Assembly (NCBI RefSeq): GCF_042159835.1
Contig: NZ_JBBVGT010000002.1
Span: 1,612,001 to 1,676,000, forward strand
Length of the DNA stretch: 64,000 bases
Reading direction: 5' to 3'
From: Albibacterium profundi
GTDB taxonomy: Bacteria > Bacteroidota > Bacteroidia > Sphingobacteriales > Sphingobacteriaceae
Within the stretch, counting starts at the first letter, position 1; every line of letters begins with the position of its first letter. The notes under the pieces were generated by a model. The model saw only the letters and a list, made by a program, of their open reading frames with translations. It was not told the DNA's origin and ran no database searches. Shown piece after piece: positions 9,948-17,512 of this stretch. The position numbers and the translations under genes were made by a program.

Positions 9948-9978
9948 CAAATATAGAATATTAATTAGTATTTTTAAA
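9948..9978 (-). promoter_or_regulatory. Putative promoter of the pnt operon
   Basis: On the minus strand the -7 element TATATTTG occupies 9948-9955 and matches TAnnTTTG exactly. A TTTA at 9975-9978, 19 bases upstream, is one base off the TTTG -33 element. The leader would be about 55-60 bases. Confidence 0.5.
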
Positions 9979-9980
9979 TC

Positions 9981-10025
9981 AAAAGGCAATAATAAATGAA
10001 ATAATAATCATTTATTGGCTTTTTT
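9981..10025 (-). terminator. Probable terminator after the serine hydrolase gene
   Basis: Imperfect hairpin downstream of the gene ending at 10095, with 8 paired bases (ATAAATGA / TCATTTAT) extended by a bulged GC-containing stem. Minus-strand reading gives CCTTTTGATTT after the stem. The stem is not perfect, hence moderate confidence. Confidence 0.45.
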
Positions 10026-10094
10026 AATATGAAATTGATATTAAAATGAATCTTCTTATTGTTGATTTACAACCCAGGTCGTTTTATGTATTAC

Positions 10095-11657
10095 CTATTT
10101 CTGCCCAAAATCTAAGTCTTGGAAGTCGAAACTAAAGTCGGTTAACGGTGAGATAGCCTCCATTGTAAAGCCATTTGCCCGTCCCTCTTGATCCAGATTA
10201 AACATTACAAAAGCGTCTGCATCGAGTGTCCTATCGTTCCACTTAACGATAAAGGTATTCCCTTTATAAAAATACATTGGTCCTTGTAATTTCGGAGATT
10301 TATGGGCTCTGAAATATAGCTGATCGCCTTTTTTTTCAATAGTGACGTCTCCAAACCACGGATCTGTAAAGGTTCCGGTGAATGTTTCTTTTTTTACAGT
10401 AACGCTGTTGTCGGCTGAGTTGATCTTATCCCATAATGCGTCTGTAATTTGGGTAGCGCGTTTCTGCGATGCAAGTCGCATTTCATTGTATTGACCGATC
10501 CAGTCATTGGCTGCTTTCCCGAAATAAGCATCTTTGATACTATTCGAAATAGAATTAAATGCATAACCCGATTGTTGATTGGTTAATACAATAATGCCTA
10601 AGTCTAATTCAGGAATCATCGTAACCTGTGTTACGATGCCAGCCAGACCACCGGTATGCATCACCTGAAAATAGCCGTCAACCATTCTTAGGTTCCAACC
10701 TAACCCATAGGCCATAAATGGGTTTCCGCTATAGGGCGAACGACCGCGGATAAGAGTTTGCGGCGTCCAAGTTTCCTTATGTACAGCCTCGGAGAATAAA
10801 CTGTCTCGTAGGTTTGTACCATACTTACCATGATTTAACTGGGCGATGACCCACTTACTCATATCGGTGATATTGGAGTACATACCTCCCGCAGCATTTG
10901 CAACCTCTGAGAAGCTTAGGCCGACGGTTTGTAATTCTCCGTTAACCGGTGCATGACCGTCAATAATATTCGATCTGTCTTCCAAACGATACCATGACAT
11001 GGCTGTCTGCGACATGCCCAAGGGCTCAATGAAGTGCTTAACCACAAAATCCTCATAGTTCATCCCCGAAGCTCGAGCCACCACTTCACCCGCAACGATA
11101 TAAAGTAAGTTGTCATAATCGTATTTAGACCTGAAGGATGAGACAGGCTTCAAATATCGGAGATTGTGAATTAGCTCACTCTTCGTTGTGGAATTTGAAT
11201 CTGGCCAGATCATCAAATCACCGGCTCCCAAACCCAGCCCGCTGCGATGCGTAAGTAGATCTCGCACAGTAAATTCACGGGTTACATACGCATCATAGAG
11301 TTTAAATTCTGGGATAATATCGGTCACTTTTGTATCCCATTCTATCTTTCCTTGGTCGACCAATATGCCAAGAGAAGCTGCTGTAAAAGCTTTCGTGTTC
11401 GAAGCCACGCCAAAAAGTGTGTTTTCATCTACTTTTTCATTGGTTTTGATCGAGCGCACCCCATATCCCTTTGCGTGAACCGATTTGCCGTCTTTAATCA
11501 CTCCAACAGCAATTCCCGGCACATTGAAGGTTTGCAGTGTTTTCTCCGCAATGCTATCAATTTGCGTTTCTGACAGTTGAGCACTTGCAGATGTTGTAAA
11601 AAAGAATACGCTTATACACGTCAAAGCGATAGAGTAAAGATATAAACTGTTTCTCAT
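10095..11657 (-). CDS. Secreted serine hydrolase, beta-lactamase/class C family, with DUF3471-like C-terminus
   Basis: Exported serine hydrolase of 520 residues with a signal peptide (about residues 1-26, ending in ASAQ). The class C beta-lactamase/DD-peptidase fold shows S86-N-T-K89 as the SxxK nucleophile motif, a YDN triad near residue 180 for the second motif, and HTGG (in VMHTGGLAG) in place of KTG. A C-terminal beta-rich domain from about residue 400 resembles DUF3471, often found on such hydrolases. Substrates in this family include peptides and esters, and resistance to beta-lactams should not be assumed. It is monocistronic. Confidence 0.9.
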   Translation of the reverse strand: MRNSLYLYSIALTCISVFFFTTSASAQLSETQIDSIAEKTLQTFNVPGIAVGVIKDGKSVHAKGYGVRSIKTNEKVDENTLFGVASNTKAFTAASLGILVDQGKIEWDTKVTDIIPEFKLYDAYVTREFTVRDLLTHRSGLGLGAGDLMIWPDSNSTTKSELIHNLRYLKPVSSFRSKYDYDNLLYIVAGEVVARASGMNYEDFVVKHFIEPLGMSQTAMSWYRLEDRSNIIDGHAPVNGELQTVGLSFSEVANAAGGMYSNITDMSKWVIAQLNHGKYGTNLRDSLFSEAVHKETWTPQTLIRGRSPYSGNPFMAYGLGWNLRMVDGYFQVMHTGGLAGIVTQVTMIPELDLGIIVLTNQQSGYAFNSISNSIKDAYFGKAANDWIGQYNEMRLASQKRATQITDALWDKINSADNSVTVKKETFTGTFTDPWFGDVTIEKKGDQLYFRAHKSPKLQGPMYFYKGNTFIVKWNDRTLDADAFVMFNLDQEGRANGFTMEAISPLTDFSFDFQDLDFGQK

Positions 11658-11734
11658 GGGAGTTGAATATTTCTATTGTTAGATCAGGTTAGTTGTTTGT
11701 GTGATGAATACAACATAAAGGTATAAATATTCCA

Positions 11735-11742
11735 CAAATATA
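11735..11742 (-). promoter_or_regulatory. Putative -7 element for the serine hydrolase gene
   Basis: Minus-strand TATATTTG, an exact TAnnTTTG match about 77 bases ahead of the ATG. No clear -33 element was seen. Confidence 0.35.
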
Positions 11743-11755
11743 TTTTACGATTCGT

Positions 11756-11785
11756 TTTGATATTTCTCATAAAGAAGTATCTTTG
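11756..11785 (+). promoter_or_regulatory. Putative promoter of tRNA-Glu
   Basis: TTTG at 11756-11759 and TATCTTTG at 11778-11785, separated by 18 bases (19-21 is usual). Transcription would start about 35 bases before the mature tRNA. Confidence 0.5.
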
Positions 11786-11826
11786 CATTCCGAAAAACGG
11801 ATAACGTTTGTAAGGAAACATTTATT

Positions 11827-11898
11827 GGCCCGTTCGTCTAGGGGTTAGGACGCCAGATTTTCATTCTGGAAACAGGGGTTCGATTCCCCTACGGGCTA
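11827..11898 (+). tRNA. tRNA-Glu (anticodon UUC)
   Basis: The 7-bp acceptor stem GGCCCGT / ACGGGCT pairs fully with one G-U. The anticodon arm CCAGA-TTTTCAT-TCTGG has TTC at the anticodon positions, and the T arm is GGGG-TTCGATT-CCCC. The discriminator A is followed by CC, then G, so the 3' CCA is not fully encoded. Numbering ends at the discriminator base. It marks the left edge of the accessory lipoprotein region. Confidence 0.97.
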
Positions 11899-11931
11899 CC
11901 GAGAAGCTCCAAAGAGAGCCGAGAAGATTAA

Positions 11932-11965
11932 AAAACCGCCTTTAAATATATTTAAAGGCGGTTTT
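11932..11965. terminator. Bidirectional terminator shared by tRNA-Glu and the lipoprotein operon
   Basis: Perfect 16-bp inverted repeat (AAAACCGCCTTTAAAT with its complement, 2 bases between), with A residues on one side and T residues on the other, so it works in both directions. It begins 34 bases after the tRNA. Its right part encodes the last codons and stop of the convergent gene ending at 11942. Confidence 0.88.
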
Positions 11966-12799
11966 CATTTTGTAGGGTTCGTCGAAATTCACCCAAATTC
12001 GGTCTCTCAGAAAATAACTGTTGACTCGAACAATTTCATTTTCATCACTTCCCAATTGTGTTTCCCAACGAGTTTCTTCCGCTGAATATCGCCCCAGATA
12101 ACGGGCGGACCCTTTACGTAAACTTTTCTGAAATTCGATTAAAGGCTCGCCTTCTATAAATAAATACTGCCTCCTGTCTTTGTTTCTAATGGTTTCTGCA
12201 ATTTTCGCTTCGAGTAATTTACCTGACGCTCGATTGCCATTGATTGTAAGGTAGTAAGTACGTTTTTCCTTTTCTAATCTTACAGGGAGAGAGCCCGATA
12301 TAATGGGGCTTTCTTGTTTAAACGGAGAAATGCCAGCGCCGTAACCGGGGTTGCACCTTATAATTTCGCCATTCTTTTCTGTAATAAGCAGGTACCCTAG
12401 CGAATCGACTTTGACTTCTTGTACAGGTTCTGCTTCACATTTTGAAATAATGCTTTTCATTTTTGGCCCTGGTTCTAAGTCTGGCAATTCAAGTGAAGAA
12501 CCCTGTGAAGTCCACAGCAGATTTCCGGAAATACCTTTTATGGTCACCGGTTTATTGAAATACCGGCTATGCATGGTTCCATCATCCAACAAATAAAGTA
12601 TCCGCCCGGATGAAAACCTTGTTTTATCAATTCTCTCGGAAATTAAAATACCGTCTTTTAATGATTTGGCGTAATTTATTGTGATGTTTGCGCGTTTGGC
12701 GGTAGATTTCAAAAACCACTGAGACGGAAAAAACATAGCCCAAACCATCAAACAGGCACAGAAACCCCAAATGACAATTCCAATGATTACCGCTCTCAT
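11942..12799 (-). CDS. Membrane-anchored protein of unknown function, last gene of the lipoprotein operon
   Basis: Unrecognised 285-residue protein. One N-terminal hydrophobic segment (residues about 4-26) should anchor it in the inner membrane. There is no lipobox, which sets it apart from the nine preceding gene products. The rest is polar, mixed beta-type sequence with WFLKSTAKRANITINYAKSL after the anchor and several GEL/IEG-type turns. It follows the LamG lipoprotein gene by 11 bases, so it belongs to the same transcript. The final codons lie inside the bidirectional terminator stem. No function is proposed. Confidence 0.75.
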   Translation of the reverse strand: MRAVIIGIVIWGFCACLMVWAMFFPSQWFLKSTAKRANITINYAKSLKDGILISERIDKTRFSSGRILYLLDDGTMHSRYFNKPVTIKGISGNLLWTSQGSSLELPDLEPGPKMKSIISKCEAEPVQEVKVDSLGYLLITEKNGEIIRCNPGYGAGISPFKQESPIISGSLPVRLEKEKRTYYLTINGNRASGKLLEAKIAETIRNKDRRQYLFIEGEPLIEFQKSLRKGSARYLGRYSAEETRWETQLGSDENEIVRVNSYFLRDRIWVNFDEPYKMKTAFKYI

Positions 12800-12810
12800 T
12801 TGATTAGAGG

Positions 12811-13536
12811 TTAATCACTCCATATTTTAAATGTCGGGTTGTTGTGCGGCACACCGTGGTATCCACCGATAAGGTCGTTTGCATTATGGTGCAGCTGCCA
12901 TACCGCGACTAAGCCTGCCGCCGGTTTGGTTATGTTTTTAAGCATATCGGCTTTGATGGCGTTCTGCGTCCGTGCGATATTCCATAACCGAAGCTCCGTC
13001 ATCCCGGTATGGGCCGGTACGTTTTTAGCCAGAAAAAGCGGTTCGGCACTTGGTATAAGTACCGAACCGCTTTCTGCAAACTCACCAACCCGTTTCCCAT
13101 TGATGTAGTGTTTCCTCGTTCTGCCATCTGATGTTACTGCCCAATGCACCCATTGCTGGATAGGGACATGACCTGCCCGCTGTTCGCCCTCCTCATACCC
13201 CATATAGGAATACAACACCGGCTCACCATCCTGTTCACGGACACCAACAACATAACCTCCCTGCTTATACTCCGGCTTTTTTGTGATAAGTACATTGCCC
13301 GCCGCTGCATTATCAAGGCGCACCCACCCTTCCAGAGTGATGCCCGCCTCGGGATTCAATGCCGGGCGATGTGGGATCTCTACGTAGCTTCCATAACCCG
13401 TCAGCATATAGCGGGTGTATGGGCGATCTGCCGCTTCTTCCGAAGATGCATCATCTTTATTGCAGCTGCCCACAAGCACACTTATCAGCAGTATCCGGAT
13501 TATGCTCTTACTATAAAATATCCAAGTATTTGGCAT
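12811..13536 (-). CDS. LamG/concanavalin A-like lectin domain lipoprotein
   Basis: Surface or periplasmic lipoprotein of 241 residues. The type II signal peptide ends in the lipobox LVGSC at about residue 25, and the following NKDDASSEE is rich in acidic residues. Residues about 45-235 look like a LamG_3/ConA-like jelly roll: GSYVEIPHRPALNPEAGITLEGWVRLD, then WVHWAVTSDGRTRKHYINGKRVG, then TELRLWNIARTQ. Such domains bind or are appended to proteins acting on glycans, but no catalytic domain is present. Located between a collagen-like lipoprotein gene (34-base gap) and a membrane protein gene (11-base gap). Confidence 0.85.
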   Translation of the reverse strand: MPNTWIFYSKSIIRILLISVLVGSCNKDDASSEEAADRPYTRYMLTGYGSYVEIPHRPALNPEAGITLEGWVRLDNAAAGNVLITKKPEYKQGGYVVGVREQDGEPVLYSYMGYEEGEQRAGHVPIQQWVHWAVTSDGRTRKHYINGKRVGEFAESGSVLIPSAEPLFLAKNVPAHTGMTELRLWNIARTQNAIKADMLKNITKPAAGLVAVWQLHHNANDLIGGYHGVPHNNPTFKIWSD

Positions 13537-13570
13537 ATCGTTTTTATTGAGAAACGCTTAGGAAGAAACG

Positions 13571-14140
13571 TTACTTTTTAATATTATAGAAGCTCTTAAC
13601 AGCGCCATAATCATTAAAATCCAAATACCTTGCCGCGGCTGATGCCTCTACCCCTCCCGGAATCAGTACGTATCGATAAGAGGAAATACTGTTGACATTG
13701 GAACGGATGATAATCTTGCCGACCTCCATATCCACTTTAACCCATTTGGAACCGTTGGTATAAGGTAGTTTGGTATAGTTCGTCGTGGATGGGGGAAGCC
13801 CTATCACTGTTCGTTCATAAACCGCTATCTCCCCTTTATTCAGTATATCCGCTGTTAGTTTAGGCGCATTGATCGTACCCGAATATACGCCGCCACTGTT
13901 CGTGAATGTTATGGAAGACCAGTCTGAATAAATAACATTCGCAGTCCCTGTGTTCCCTTTATCTCCTTTATCTCCTTTATCTCCCTTATCGCCGTCATCG
14001 CCCCTATCTCCTTTCTCTCCTTGTTCCCCTTTAGGGCCTTGCGGCCCGGTGTCCCCTTTTTTACAGCTTAGCTGCATTGTGGTCATCCCGATGACCGCAA
14101 CAGCCAAAAAAATCGTTTTTAATACGTTAATCTGTTTCAT
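13571..14140 (-). CDS. Collagen-like repeat lipoprotein
   Basis: Lipoprotein of 189 residues with lipobox MQLSC (Cys26). From about residue 29 to 64 come twelve uninterrupted Gly-X-Y triplets (GDT GPQ GPK GEQ GEK GDR GDD, four GDK, GNT). They are followed by a C-terminal domain of about 120 residues rich in beta structure (YSDWSSITFTNSGG and later). The design, a lipid anchor, short collagen-like stalk and C-terminal head, suggests a trimeric surface protein. Similar Bacteroidota proteins exist but their role is not established. The GDK triplets are encoded by exact 9-bp DNA repeats, so length can change without breaking the frame. Confidence 0.88.
   Translation of the reverse strand: MKQINVLKTIFLAVAVIGMTTMQLSCKKGDTGPQGPKGEQGEKGDRGDDGDKGDKGDKGDKGNTGTANVIYSDWSSITFTNSGGVYSGTINAPKLTADILNKGEIAVYERTVIGLPPSTTNYTKLPYTNGSKWVKVDMEVGKIIIRSNVNSISSYRYVLIPGGVEASAAARYLDFNDYGAVKSFYNIKK
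13957..13983. repeat. Three 9-bp tandem repeats encoding GDK triplets
   Basis: CTTTATCTC occurs three times head to tail on the plus strand and is followed by a degenerate fourth copy. It lies in the collagen-like lipoprotein gene; each unit adds one Gly-Asp-Lys triplet. Confidence 0.9.
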
Positions 14141-14158
14141 AATCTCTGTTTTTGATGA

Positions 14159-14635
14159 TTAAAACCGTGCATTTATTTGCTGTCCGGTTATTTCTCTCGT
14201 GTTATTTTCCGTATTGCCATCGTCGTTATGCGGGTTTCCATCGATATACAAGTCCGGATCAAAACCAATCCGCACCCTAAAGCTCGGTGGAAATTCTTGC
14301 GATGCACGCCATCCCTGGTGTGTGTAGCGCAGCGCGATGGTCTCTCCCGCATCCAGATCTTTAAACCTTTCGCTTTCCAGTGTAACAGATTGCCCACCCG
14401 GCGGTATTTGGGTCAGGCTGATCGCTTGCTGCCCATCGTTGGATCGGTAGTCATCGCCTACATTTTTTATGATCGCCGTGAACGTGATGTTCCCTTCAAA
14501 CTGGGCTGTTTTCTCTATCGTAAAATCAAAAGATTCTACCGCCAGATCAATATGGGGCTTGATGTCGGTTTCTTCGTCATCGCATCCCCAAAGGAAAAAC
14601 AGCGTGCATAAGGGTAATAGAAGTGATTTTTTCAT
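14159..14635 (-). CDS. CARDB-like lipoprotein
   Basis: Small lipoprotein of 158 residues with lipobox FLWGC at about residue 18, followed by the acidic DDEETD that resembles the Bacteroidota surface-export signal. The mature part resembles a CARDB-type immunoglobulin-like fold: IDLAVESFDFTIE, then FTAIIKNVGDDY, then RVRIGFDPDLYIDG and a closing DGNTENNTREI, the usual D..NNT..I ending. No enzyme motif is visible. It sits in the lipoprotein operon with gaps of 41 and 18 bases to its neighbours. Confidence 0.75.
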   Translation of the reverse strand: MKKSLLLPLCTLFFLWGCDDEETDIKPHIDLAVESFDFTIEKTAQFEGNITFTAIIKNVGDDYRSNDGQQAISLTQIPPGGQSVTLESERFKDLDAGETIALRYTHQGWRASQEFPPSFRVRIGFDPDLYIDGNPHNDDGNTENNTREITGQQINARF

Positions 14636-14676
14636 GTTATTTTTATTTTATGTAAATTGTTTCATCTCTGCATCGG

Positions 14677-15459
14677 CTATTTCATAACCGACCTATATTC
14701 AATTCGATACTCTTCTTTACTGCCCGGGTATTCATATATATACGATACCAGATATCCTTTTTCATTATAGGTATTCTGAAATTTCCCCTCGGTCACAAAT
14801 TCACCGTCAGGTTTAAATACCTTTCGGCTCAACAGCTGATTCTTTGCTATCGGCACATCAGCATACCCGGGAATATTAGATTCGATCATAAATTCGTAGG
14901 AAATACCTTTATCGTATTCATAAAGTTCGTAGGTGTTTTGCTGAGGATGGCTAGATACCTCACGCTCTTTTTTTACGATGTTTCCCGATTCCGAGAAAGT
15001 AAATGTACTGGTGTGGCCGATGGTTTCTAAGTCATCGGAATACAAGAGGTCCTGAATTACGTTTGCTTTGGGGTATTTCCAGGCTCGTTTACCATAGGTA
15101 GGCTCATCACCATTGGTAAATTCATACGTTGTCTCGTGCAAGACCTTCCTGCCGTCCTCATAGGTCATTGTATTCGTAGCCACATAATTGCCAAAATCCA
15201 TCACGACTTTTTTCACCTTCCCATTTTCATCCAGTTGAATCGTGCGTCTGGATTTAATCTCGCCGTTATCCCGGTAATGATCTATCTGGTTAATACGGTA
15301 CTGTGTATCATAAAAGATATCGAGGAACAGCTTGCCGTCTTTGTACACTTTTTCCAGCAGGACAATCTCTTCTTTGGGCATGTTATTGTTCTTTTTGGTG
15401 CAGGCTCCAACGAGTACAATGATATAAAGAGCTGGTAATAGATTTATTATTTTACGCAT
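14677..15459 (-). CDS. YD-repeat-like lipoprotein
   Basis: Lipoprotein of 260 residues, lipobox LVGAC near residue 20. The mature chain is a series of short beta strands with RHS/YD-like wording: FYDTQYRINQIDHYRDNGEI, QLDENGKVKKV, YEYDKGISYEF, YNEKGYLVSYIYEY. This pattern is shared by many Bacteroidota lipoproteins of unknown function (DUF4595-like). It has a probable paralogue two genes upstream (16197-16913). No toxin or enzyme domain is attached, unlike in true RHS proteins. Confidence 0.75.
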   Translation of the reverse strand: MRKIINLLPALYIIVLVGACTKKNNNMPKEEIVLLEKVYKDGKLFLDIFYDTQYRINQIDHYRDNGEIKSRRTIQLDENGKVKKVVMDFGNYVATNTMTYEDGRKVLHETTYEFTNGDEPTYGKRAWKYPKANVIQDLLYSDDLETIGHTSTFTFSESGNIVKKEREVSSHPQQNTYELYEYDKGISYEFMIESNIPGYADVPIAKNQLLSRKVFKPDGEFVTEGKFQNTYNEKGYLVSYIYEYPGSKEEYRIEYRSVMK

Positions 15460-15479
15460 AACATCCGGTTTTATTTCAC

Positions 15480-15920
15480 CTATGTCCCTTTTTTTAAATG
15501 GGCGGTATCTCCTCCTATTTTCAACTCCAACGTCGTTTCATTAAGCAAGAGGATATCTATGGCGCTGGTAACGCCGTCCGGTGCGGTAACGATCAGTTTC
15601 TTTCCATTATCTGCCAACAGGTAGTCTCCGAGTTGCATATACCGCTTGCATTCATCTCCATCGAGGTGAAAACTGATAGACGTTATCTGTTTTTCATCGT
15701 CAAACTTATAATGCGAATCTTTCTCGCAGTCGTTTGCAGGCTCATGCACGCTCTCATCAGCTTTTGTTATTTTTACGATATACCATTTCCCGATAATCAG
15801 CTCCTCCGGCGTTGGCTGCGGAGCCGACCTGTCCTTGCTGCAAGAAACAGCCCACGTACAAAATGCCAGTAAAAGCAATGGCAGGCATACGTTAAAAGTC
15901 ATTTTTTTCATGTTCATCAT
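15480..15920 (-). CDS. Lipocalin-like lipoprotein
   Basis: Lipoprotein of 146 residues, lipobox WAVSC. The mature sequence starts ELIIGKWYIVKI, with the GxW of lipocalin-like domains, and continues as alternating strands (SISFHLDGDECKRYMQLGDYLLADN, then TTLELKIGGD). This fits the small lipocalin-like lipoproteins common in Bacteroidota, whose ligands are generally unknown. Two Cys in the mature chain (in NDCEKD and DECKRY) could form a disulfide. Several Met codons are clustered at the start (residues 1, 2, 4 and 7); any of them could be the true one. Confidence 0.75.
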   Translation of the reverse strand: MMNMKKMTFNVCLPLLLLAFCTWAVSCSKDRSAPQPTPEELIIGKWYIVKITKADESVHEPANDCEKDSHYKFDDEKQITSISFHLDGDECKRYMQLGDYLLADNGKKLIVTAPDGVTSAIDILLLNETTLELKIGGDTAHLKKGT

Positions 15921-15929
15921 GATTTAGTT

Positions 15930-16175
15930 TTATTCAATTAATGTTTTTGTGACGAAAACGGAAGAAGCCCCGGAACCGGATGAACCCTCCTCTTTTCCCA
16001 GCGTGACGACCTTGCCGTTTTTCCAGTATGTCGCGATGTCGTAGATATCTCCCTCTTCATACCCGGCTACGTAAATATCGGTCTGGTATTGCGGTTCGGG
16101 TGTTTCGCTTTTTTTGCACGATGCCGCAAAAACAACTAATAATGCGCCTAATAATAAGTTTATCGTTTTTCTCAT
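15930..16175 (-). CDS. Short lipoprotein with a single VAGYE/ATYWKNG repeat
   Basis: Lipoprotein of only 81 residues, lipobox FAASC. The mature part (QTDIYVAGYEEGDIYDIATYWKNGKVVTL) resembles one unit of a repeat that, from memory, occurs many times in longer Bacteroidota lipoproteins with propeller-like architecture. Here the chain stops after one unit plus SSVFVTKTLIE. It may be a minimal version or a shortened remnant. The 9-base gap to the next gene and the 21-base gap to the previous one show that it is embedded in the operon. Confidence 0.65.
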   Translation of the reverse strand: MRKTINLLLGALLVVFAASCKKSETPEPQYQTDIYVAGYEEGDIYDIATYWKNGKVVTLGKEEGSSGSGASSVFVTKTLIE

Positions 16176-16196
16176 AGCCTGTTGTCTTTATCTTCC

Positions 16197-16913
16197 TTAT
16201 TTCAGCACCCGCTGCTCATAGGTGATATCCCAAGCCTGCTGTGCCGTTCCCGTCCCCTTTTCCATCATCTCCACCCGGATGATGTTTCCCTGACCGTCGG
16301 TTTTGTTCCGCGCCTCGTACTCGGTTCCGCGCATGGTAATTGTGGCAATTTCATATCGGGATATCTTCAAGCTGTAAAACGCCAGTGCGCTCAACTCTCC
16401 CATAAACCAGACGGGCTGAATGTATAGATGCTTGTGTATACCGGGCTTATCGGTGTAGGTATAGTGTCCCCGGGTCGCATCATCGTAGACCAGTTGCTGC
16501 CTGTCGTCCATCCTGAACCTGATACTCCCATCCATTGCCTGATACGTCCCGTCCGCAAAGGTGACCGGAAAGGTTCGCTCCGGATCGGTGTCATTCGGGG
16601 GTACGATTATTTTGGTAAGGATGTTTCCCTCGTATTCAAATGTGCCATATAGTCTATCATCCCACCACGCCCGTATGATACGCCCGACATCGTCGTAATC
16701 GTATCGGATGCGCATGTCGTCTGATGCGAACTTTATATGCTCTTCCACCAACCGGTTCCGGTCGTCATACTGCAGCTCGAATTTCATTTCGGACTCTCCC
16801 TGTCCCGATTTTATGGTCTTCACAAAGTAGCCCATGGCCGGTTCGCTGTCTTTATTCTTGCTGCAAGAAAAACTCAACAGGCAGGCAGCCAGTATCATGT
16901 AAATCTGTTTCAT
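16197..16913 (-). CDS. YD-repeat-like lipoprotein (second copy)
   Basis: Lipoprotein of 238 residues, lipobox LSFSC near residue 17. It shows the same kind of short beta-repeat wording as the product of 14677-15459: ELQYDDRNRLVEEH, IRYDYDDVGRIIRAW, TFEYEGNILTKI, then GQGNIIRVEM. The two are probably distant paralogues from an old duplication within the operon. By count, the row 16201-16260 in this gene is 35/60 G+C, higher than most of the window. Function is unknown. Confidence 0.75.
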   Translation of the reverse strand: MKQIYMILAACLLSFSCSKNKDSEPAMGYFVKTIKSGQGESEMKFELQYDDRNRLVEEHIKFASDDMRIRYDYDDVGRIIRAWWDDRLYGTFEYEGNILTKIIVPPNDTDPERTFPVTFADGTYQAMDGSIRFRMDDRQQLVYDDATRGHYTYTDKPGIHKHLYIQPVWFMGELSALAFYSLKISRYEIATITMRGTEYEARNKTDGQGNIIRVEMMEKGTGTAQQAWDITYEQRVLK

Positions 16914-16924
16914 TCTAATCGTTT

Positions 16925-17491
16925 TTATAACCCGCCATTAAACGACCCGTTCAGCTTCAGCAGCGTTCTGTCCAGACCTTTTGCTGTAACCGAGAACGTC
17001 CCTTTAACCGCTTTACCTAAACCCGGGAGATCACTGCCTCCGATAGCTTCAATAGTAATCGTACCCTGGCTTGATTCCGCTTCCGGAGAAACCTCCCCTC
17101 CCTTCATGCCGGTTCGCGAATCGGAGTAAACAAAAAGGCCATCCTCTTTTACAATGTCGTAGGTGTCGGGGCCCACCACATTCGGTACCGTGATAACGAG
17201 CGATTGCATCTTGCCACTTTCCATATCGGTCACGACATTCGCTACGATGCCTACGGTATTTTTCCGTACATCGCCACCCGGCCCGCTAATATCCTGTGTG
17301 CTGATTCGGGCATGTGCTCTCCCGGCAGTCTCCGCTACAGAGCCTCTCACATCCATCAATACTTCCGTACCGCTTTTTAGGGTCACGTAGACAGTAGGGT
17401 CTTTTTGTTCACTGCCTTTACTACAAGCAGCTCCGATGAGTATAAAAGAGCTGCAAACGATCGAAAAGATATAATGTTGATATTTTCTCAT
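16925..17491 (-). CDS. DUF6252-like lipoprotein
   Basis: Lipoprotein of 188 residues with lipobox IGAAC near residue 23. The mature domain has strands such as SLVITVPNVVGPDTYDI, then SSQGTITIEAIG, then VKGTFSVTAKG and a final LNGSF. This order (a GTYxL strand, a GTITI strand, xGTFxFTA, then NGSF) resembles the DUF6252 family of Bacteroidota lipoproteins; the match is from memory. Upstream neighbour is 21 bases away, downstream neighbour 11 bases. Confidence 0.7.
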   Translation of the reverse strand: MRKYQHYIFSIVCSSFILIGAACSKGSEQKDPTVYVTLKSGTEVLMDVRGSVAETAGRAHARISTQDISGPGGDVRKNTVGIVANVVTDMESGKMQSLVITVPNVVGPDTYDIVKEDGLFVYSDSRTGMKGGEVSPEAESSQGTITIEAIGGSDLPGLGKAVKGTFSVTAKGLDRTLLKLNGSFNGGL

Positions 17492-17512
17492 GGGATTGAT
17501 TTTATTCTGTGT

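Noticed and set aside
10095..11657. Serine hydrolase as a beta-lactam resistance gene
   Set aside because: The SxxK/YxN/HxGG set and the DUF3471-like tail fit the broad esterase/peptidase group; nothing specific to beta-lactamases was seen.
13956..13990. Short tandem repeats as a possible CRISPR array
   Set aside because: Units of 9 bp without spacers inside a collagen-like coding region; no cas genes in the window.
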